Of a DNA stretch of 36,819 nt, positions 34,930 through 36,819 are shown one piece after another. A program made the translations under genes and the position numbers. The notes under the pieces were generated by a model. That model saw only the letters and a program-made list of their open reading frames with translations, did no database searches and had not been told where the DNA came from. This DNA is from an uncultured Bacteroidota bacterium (GTDB taxonomy: Bacteria; Bacteroidota; Bacteroidia; Chitinophagales; Chitinophagaceae). The stretch is from the NCBI GenBank assembly GCA_903944755.1, contig CAJATB010000117.1, positions 1 through 36,819 of the forward strand, given 5' to 3'. The number at the start of each line of letters is the position of its first letter. Position 1 is the stretch's first letter.

Positions 34930-36762
34930 ATGGAAAATTTTATTGTTTCAGCTAGGAAATACAGGCCTCAGAACTTTAATACCGTTGTGGGGCAGTCGCA
35001 TATCACTACTACACTTAAAAATGCTATTCTAAGCAACCATTTAGCACATGCATTTTTATTTTGTGGGCCACGAGGTGTTGGAAAAACTACTTGTGCAAGG
35101 ATACTTGCTAAAACAATTAACTGTACGAACGTTGGTAAGGACGGAGAAGCTTGTAATAAATGTGAAAGTTGTGTTTCTTTTGAAAAAGGTGCAAGTTTAA
35201 ATATCCATGAATTAGATGCGGCAAGCAATAACTCGGTAGACGATATACGCGCCCTTGTTGAACAGGTTCGTTTCGCTCCACAGGCAGGTAAATACAAAGT
35301 GTATATAGTGGATGAGGTCCATATGTTAAGTGCTAGTGCCTTTAATGCATTTTTAAAAACATTAGAGGAGCCTCCTCCTTATGCAATATTTATTTTAGCT
35401 ACTACCGAAAAGCATAAAATACTACCTACCATTTTAAGTCGTTGTCAAATTTTTGATTTCAAGCGGATTATATCAAACGACACGGTTACTCACCTTGAAG
35501 AAATTATTGAAAAAGAACATATCAAAGCGGAAAGAAACGCGTTACAGTTAATTGCTCAAAAGAGTGAAGGATGTATGCGTGACGCTTTAAGTATTTTGGA
35601 TAAAATAGTGAGTTTCACTAATGGAGCACTAACGTATAAAAATACTTTAGAGCATTTAAATATTTTAGACGAAGAATACTACTTTAAACTGTTGGACCAC
35701 TTAAGTAAGCAAGACTTAACTGCAGCGATGTTATTATACGACGAAATAAATCAGAAAGGGTTTGAAGGCGATATGGTTTTATACGGCCTAGCAAGCTTCA
35801 TTCGGAATTTATTAGTTTGTAAGGACCCCGCAAGTGCAAAATTATTAGAATCAATTGAAGGCTGGCGCGACCAATATGTGACTACCGCCTCGCAAATTAG
35901 CACACCCTATTTAGTAAGTGCTTTGAATATTTTAAATGAAGCGGAGATTCAATTTAAAATGGCGCGTAATAAAAGGTTACATGTGGAAATGGCTATTATT
36001 AAACTCAATTTTTTACAGCAAGCAATTGAGTTAAGTTTGGAAGATAACCAAATAGTAAAAAAAAAACTAGTTGATAGCCACTATCCTATTCGGCTTAAAA
36101 AAATTGTTCCCTTAAGTAATGTAGTTGTTACATCTGAGGCTAAATTAGTTATTGAAACTAATACTAAAATAGCTAAGCCAGTGGAAAAGCTAGCTAGTCC
36201 AGCCCCTATTACCACTAAGGCAAAAACTGAACCGATTGCTGCAACTATAGCCCATTCCATTGCGCCGACTACTGCGTCAGTTCCTGTTTCCATTGACTTG
36301 CCAGGAACAAAGAAAAATTTGTTAGCGGTTCTACAGCAAAAATACGGTAGCAAATACGATATTGAAGAAGTACAGGAATCGCTTCCTTTGTCTATGGAAC
36401 TATTAAGAAAATGCTGGGACGAATATGCTATTTACTTGGAATCTATTGCGAAACATGCTTCATTTGGTACCTTTAAAATTGCTCAATTAACTATCGAAGA
36501 TGAAACTCATTTTACGGTAACTGTAAACGCATTAACTGCCCAAAAATTTGTAGAACAAGAACGCATGAACTTCCTAGAAAAAATTTGGGATGCTTTTCAA
36601 AATCGTGCTTTACAATTTAGCATTCTTGTTGATGCCGGAGAGAAGGAAGATGTTCCATTACATATGCGCTTAAACAGTAAGCAAAAATATGAACGTATTG
36701 CCGAGCAATACCCAATGGTGGCAGCACTCAAAAGTAGGTTGAACTTAGAAATATATTTTTAG
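34930..36762 (+). CDS. dnaX: DNA polymerase III clamp-loader subunit tau/gamma (DnaX)
   Basis: DnaX is the ATPase core of the sliding-clamp loader and, in its long tau form, links polymerase and helicase. The 610-residue protein starts with ARKYRPQNFNTVVGQ. It has Walker A GPRGVGKT at 46-53, zinc Cys65, Cys75, Cys78 and Cys81, Walker B region DEVHM at 128-132 and the SRC arginine finger at 170-172. Residues 1 to about 370 form the clamp-loader domains; the rest is an Ala/Thr-rich linker and a tau-specific tail. The frame is open upstream to 34774, but homology starts at the ATG 34930, so that one is chosen. A run of ten A (36057-36066) falls at codons 376-379 and may produce a short form. Confidence 0.95.
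   Translation: MENFIVSARKYRPQNFNTVVGQSHITTTLKNAILSNHLAHAFLFCGPRGVGKTTCARILAKTINCTNVGKDGEACNKCESCVSFEKGASLNIHELDAASNNSVDDIRALVEQVRFAPQAGKYKVYIVDEVHMLSASAFNAFLKTLEEPPPYAIFILATTEKHKILPTILSRCQIFDFKRIISNDTVTHLEEIIEKEHIKAERNALQLIAQKSEGCMRDALSILDKIVSFTNGALTYKNTLEHLNILDEEYYFKLLDHLSKQDLTAAMLLYDEINQKGFEGDMVLYGLASFIRNLLVCKDPASAKLLESIEGWRDQYVTTASQISTPYLVSALNILNEAEIQFKMARNKRLHVEMAIIKLNFLQQAIELSLEDNQIVKKKLVDSHYPIRLKKIVPLSNVVVTSEAKLVIETNTKIAKPVEKLASPAPITTKAKTEPIAATIAHSIAPTTASVPVSIDLPGTKKNLLAVLQQKYGSKYDIEEVQESLPLSMELLRKCWDEYAIYLESIAKHASFGTFKIAQLTIEDETHFTVTVNALTAQKFVEQERMNFLEKIWDAFQNRALQFSILVDAGEKEDVPLHMRLNSKQKYERIAEQYPMVAALKSRLNLEIYF
36057..36066 (+). other. A10 slippage tract in dnaX with immediate stops in both other frames
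   Basis: Ten A residues cover the end of Val376 and three Lys codons (377-379) of dnaX. Losing one A gives a TAG at 36068-36070 (product 379 residues); gaining one A or a -1 ribosomal slip gives TGA at 36072-36074 (381 residues). The short product would keep the clamp-loader domains and lose the tau tail. Confidence 0.65.
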
Positions 36763-36765
36763 TAC

Positions 36766-36819
36766 TTATAATTTAGCTTTTGCATAGCCTTTTTGTTTCA
36801 AAAATTGAAACACTTTTTG
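36766..36819 (-). CDS. Possible C-terminal end of a convergent gene (cut by window edge)
   Basis: On the minus strand a frame open from the window edge to a TAA at 36768-36766 gives 17 residues, QKVFQFLKQKGYAKAKL. Their composition looks like a normal protein tail. The segment is too short to name. The same bases contain a 7-bp hairpin (36795-36801 with 36805-36811), which could instead be a dnaX terminator. Confidence 0.35.
   Translation of the reverse strand, partial: QKVFQFLKQKGYAKAKL

Overview
The window reads as an ordinary chromosomal segment of a low-GC member of the Bacteroidota, most likely near Chitinophagaceae. The signs are family composition (DUF3098 next to UppP, a secreted DUF3108 protein, ribonuclease Y, an F-type ATPase a subunit with a long N-terminal extension) and promoters fitting the Bacteroidota pattern (TTG or TTTG, then about 20-23 bases, then TAnnTTTG) with almost no Shine-Dalgarno sites. 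Placement below phylum is inference. I saw no insertion sequence, phage, CRISPR array, tRNA or rRNA, and no intergenic stretch over 300 bases.

Layout. 1-3227 (+): end of a DUF3098 protein, a terminator, uppP, a UMF1-type MFS transporter and an overlapping metallo-hydrolase. 3253-5011 (-): DUF3108 protein and a flippase-like membrane protein, divergent from ruvC (5058-5618). 5621-8360 (-): HIT protein, greA, a 2-hydroxyacid dehydrogenase and rsmA, divergent from pdxA (8405-9502). 9509-12695 (-): a four-gene set of ABC-2 ATPase, permease, LolA-like protein and TPR-like secreted protein. 12810-17035 (-): atpB-E-F-H-A, with a terminator hairpin inside it after atpE and another after atpA; atpG, atpD and atpC are absent. 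17165-18970 (-): an ABC exporter divergent from the (p)ppGpp synthetase/hydrolase (19042-21300), followed by purA and a very acidic small protein. 23116-27916 (-): lytic transglycosylase, gatA, tatA, rplS and rny. 27936-28112 (-): a probable 6S RNA. 28119-31167 (-): zapA, a ZapB-like coiled-coil gene and pheT. 31386-36762 (+): dnaB, rsmE, a GNAT-like gene and dnaX. A possible convergent gene enters at the right edge.

The functions are mostly housekeeping: replication and repair (dnaB, dnaX, ruvC), transcription (greA, 6S RNA), RNA and ribosome processing (rny, rsmA, rsmE, rplS), tRNA charging (pheT, gatA), energy (atp genes), stringent response (relA/spoT), envelope and division (uppP, lytic transglycosylase, tatA, zapA) and B6/purine synthesis (pdxA, purA).

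The most interesting signals are regulatory. An A10 tract inside dnaX has stop codons directly after it in both alternative frames, which would give a short gamma-like clamp-loader subunit by slippage. A likely 6S RNA lies between zapA and rny. An intrinsic-terminator hairpin separates atpE from atpF inside the ATP synthase cluster. Several promoters end only 4-7 bases before the start codon, implying leaderless mRNAs. Three similarly oriented DnaA-box-like motifs lie upstream of dnaB.
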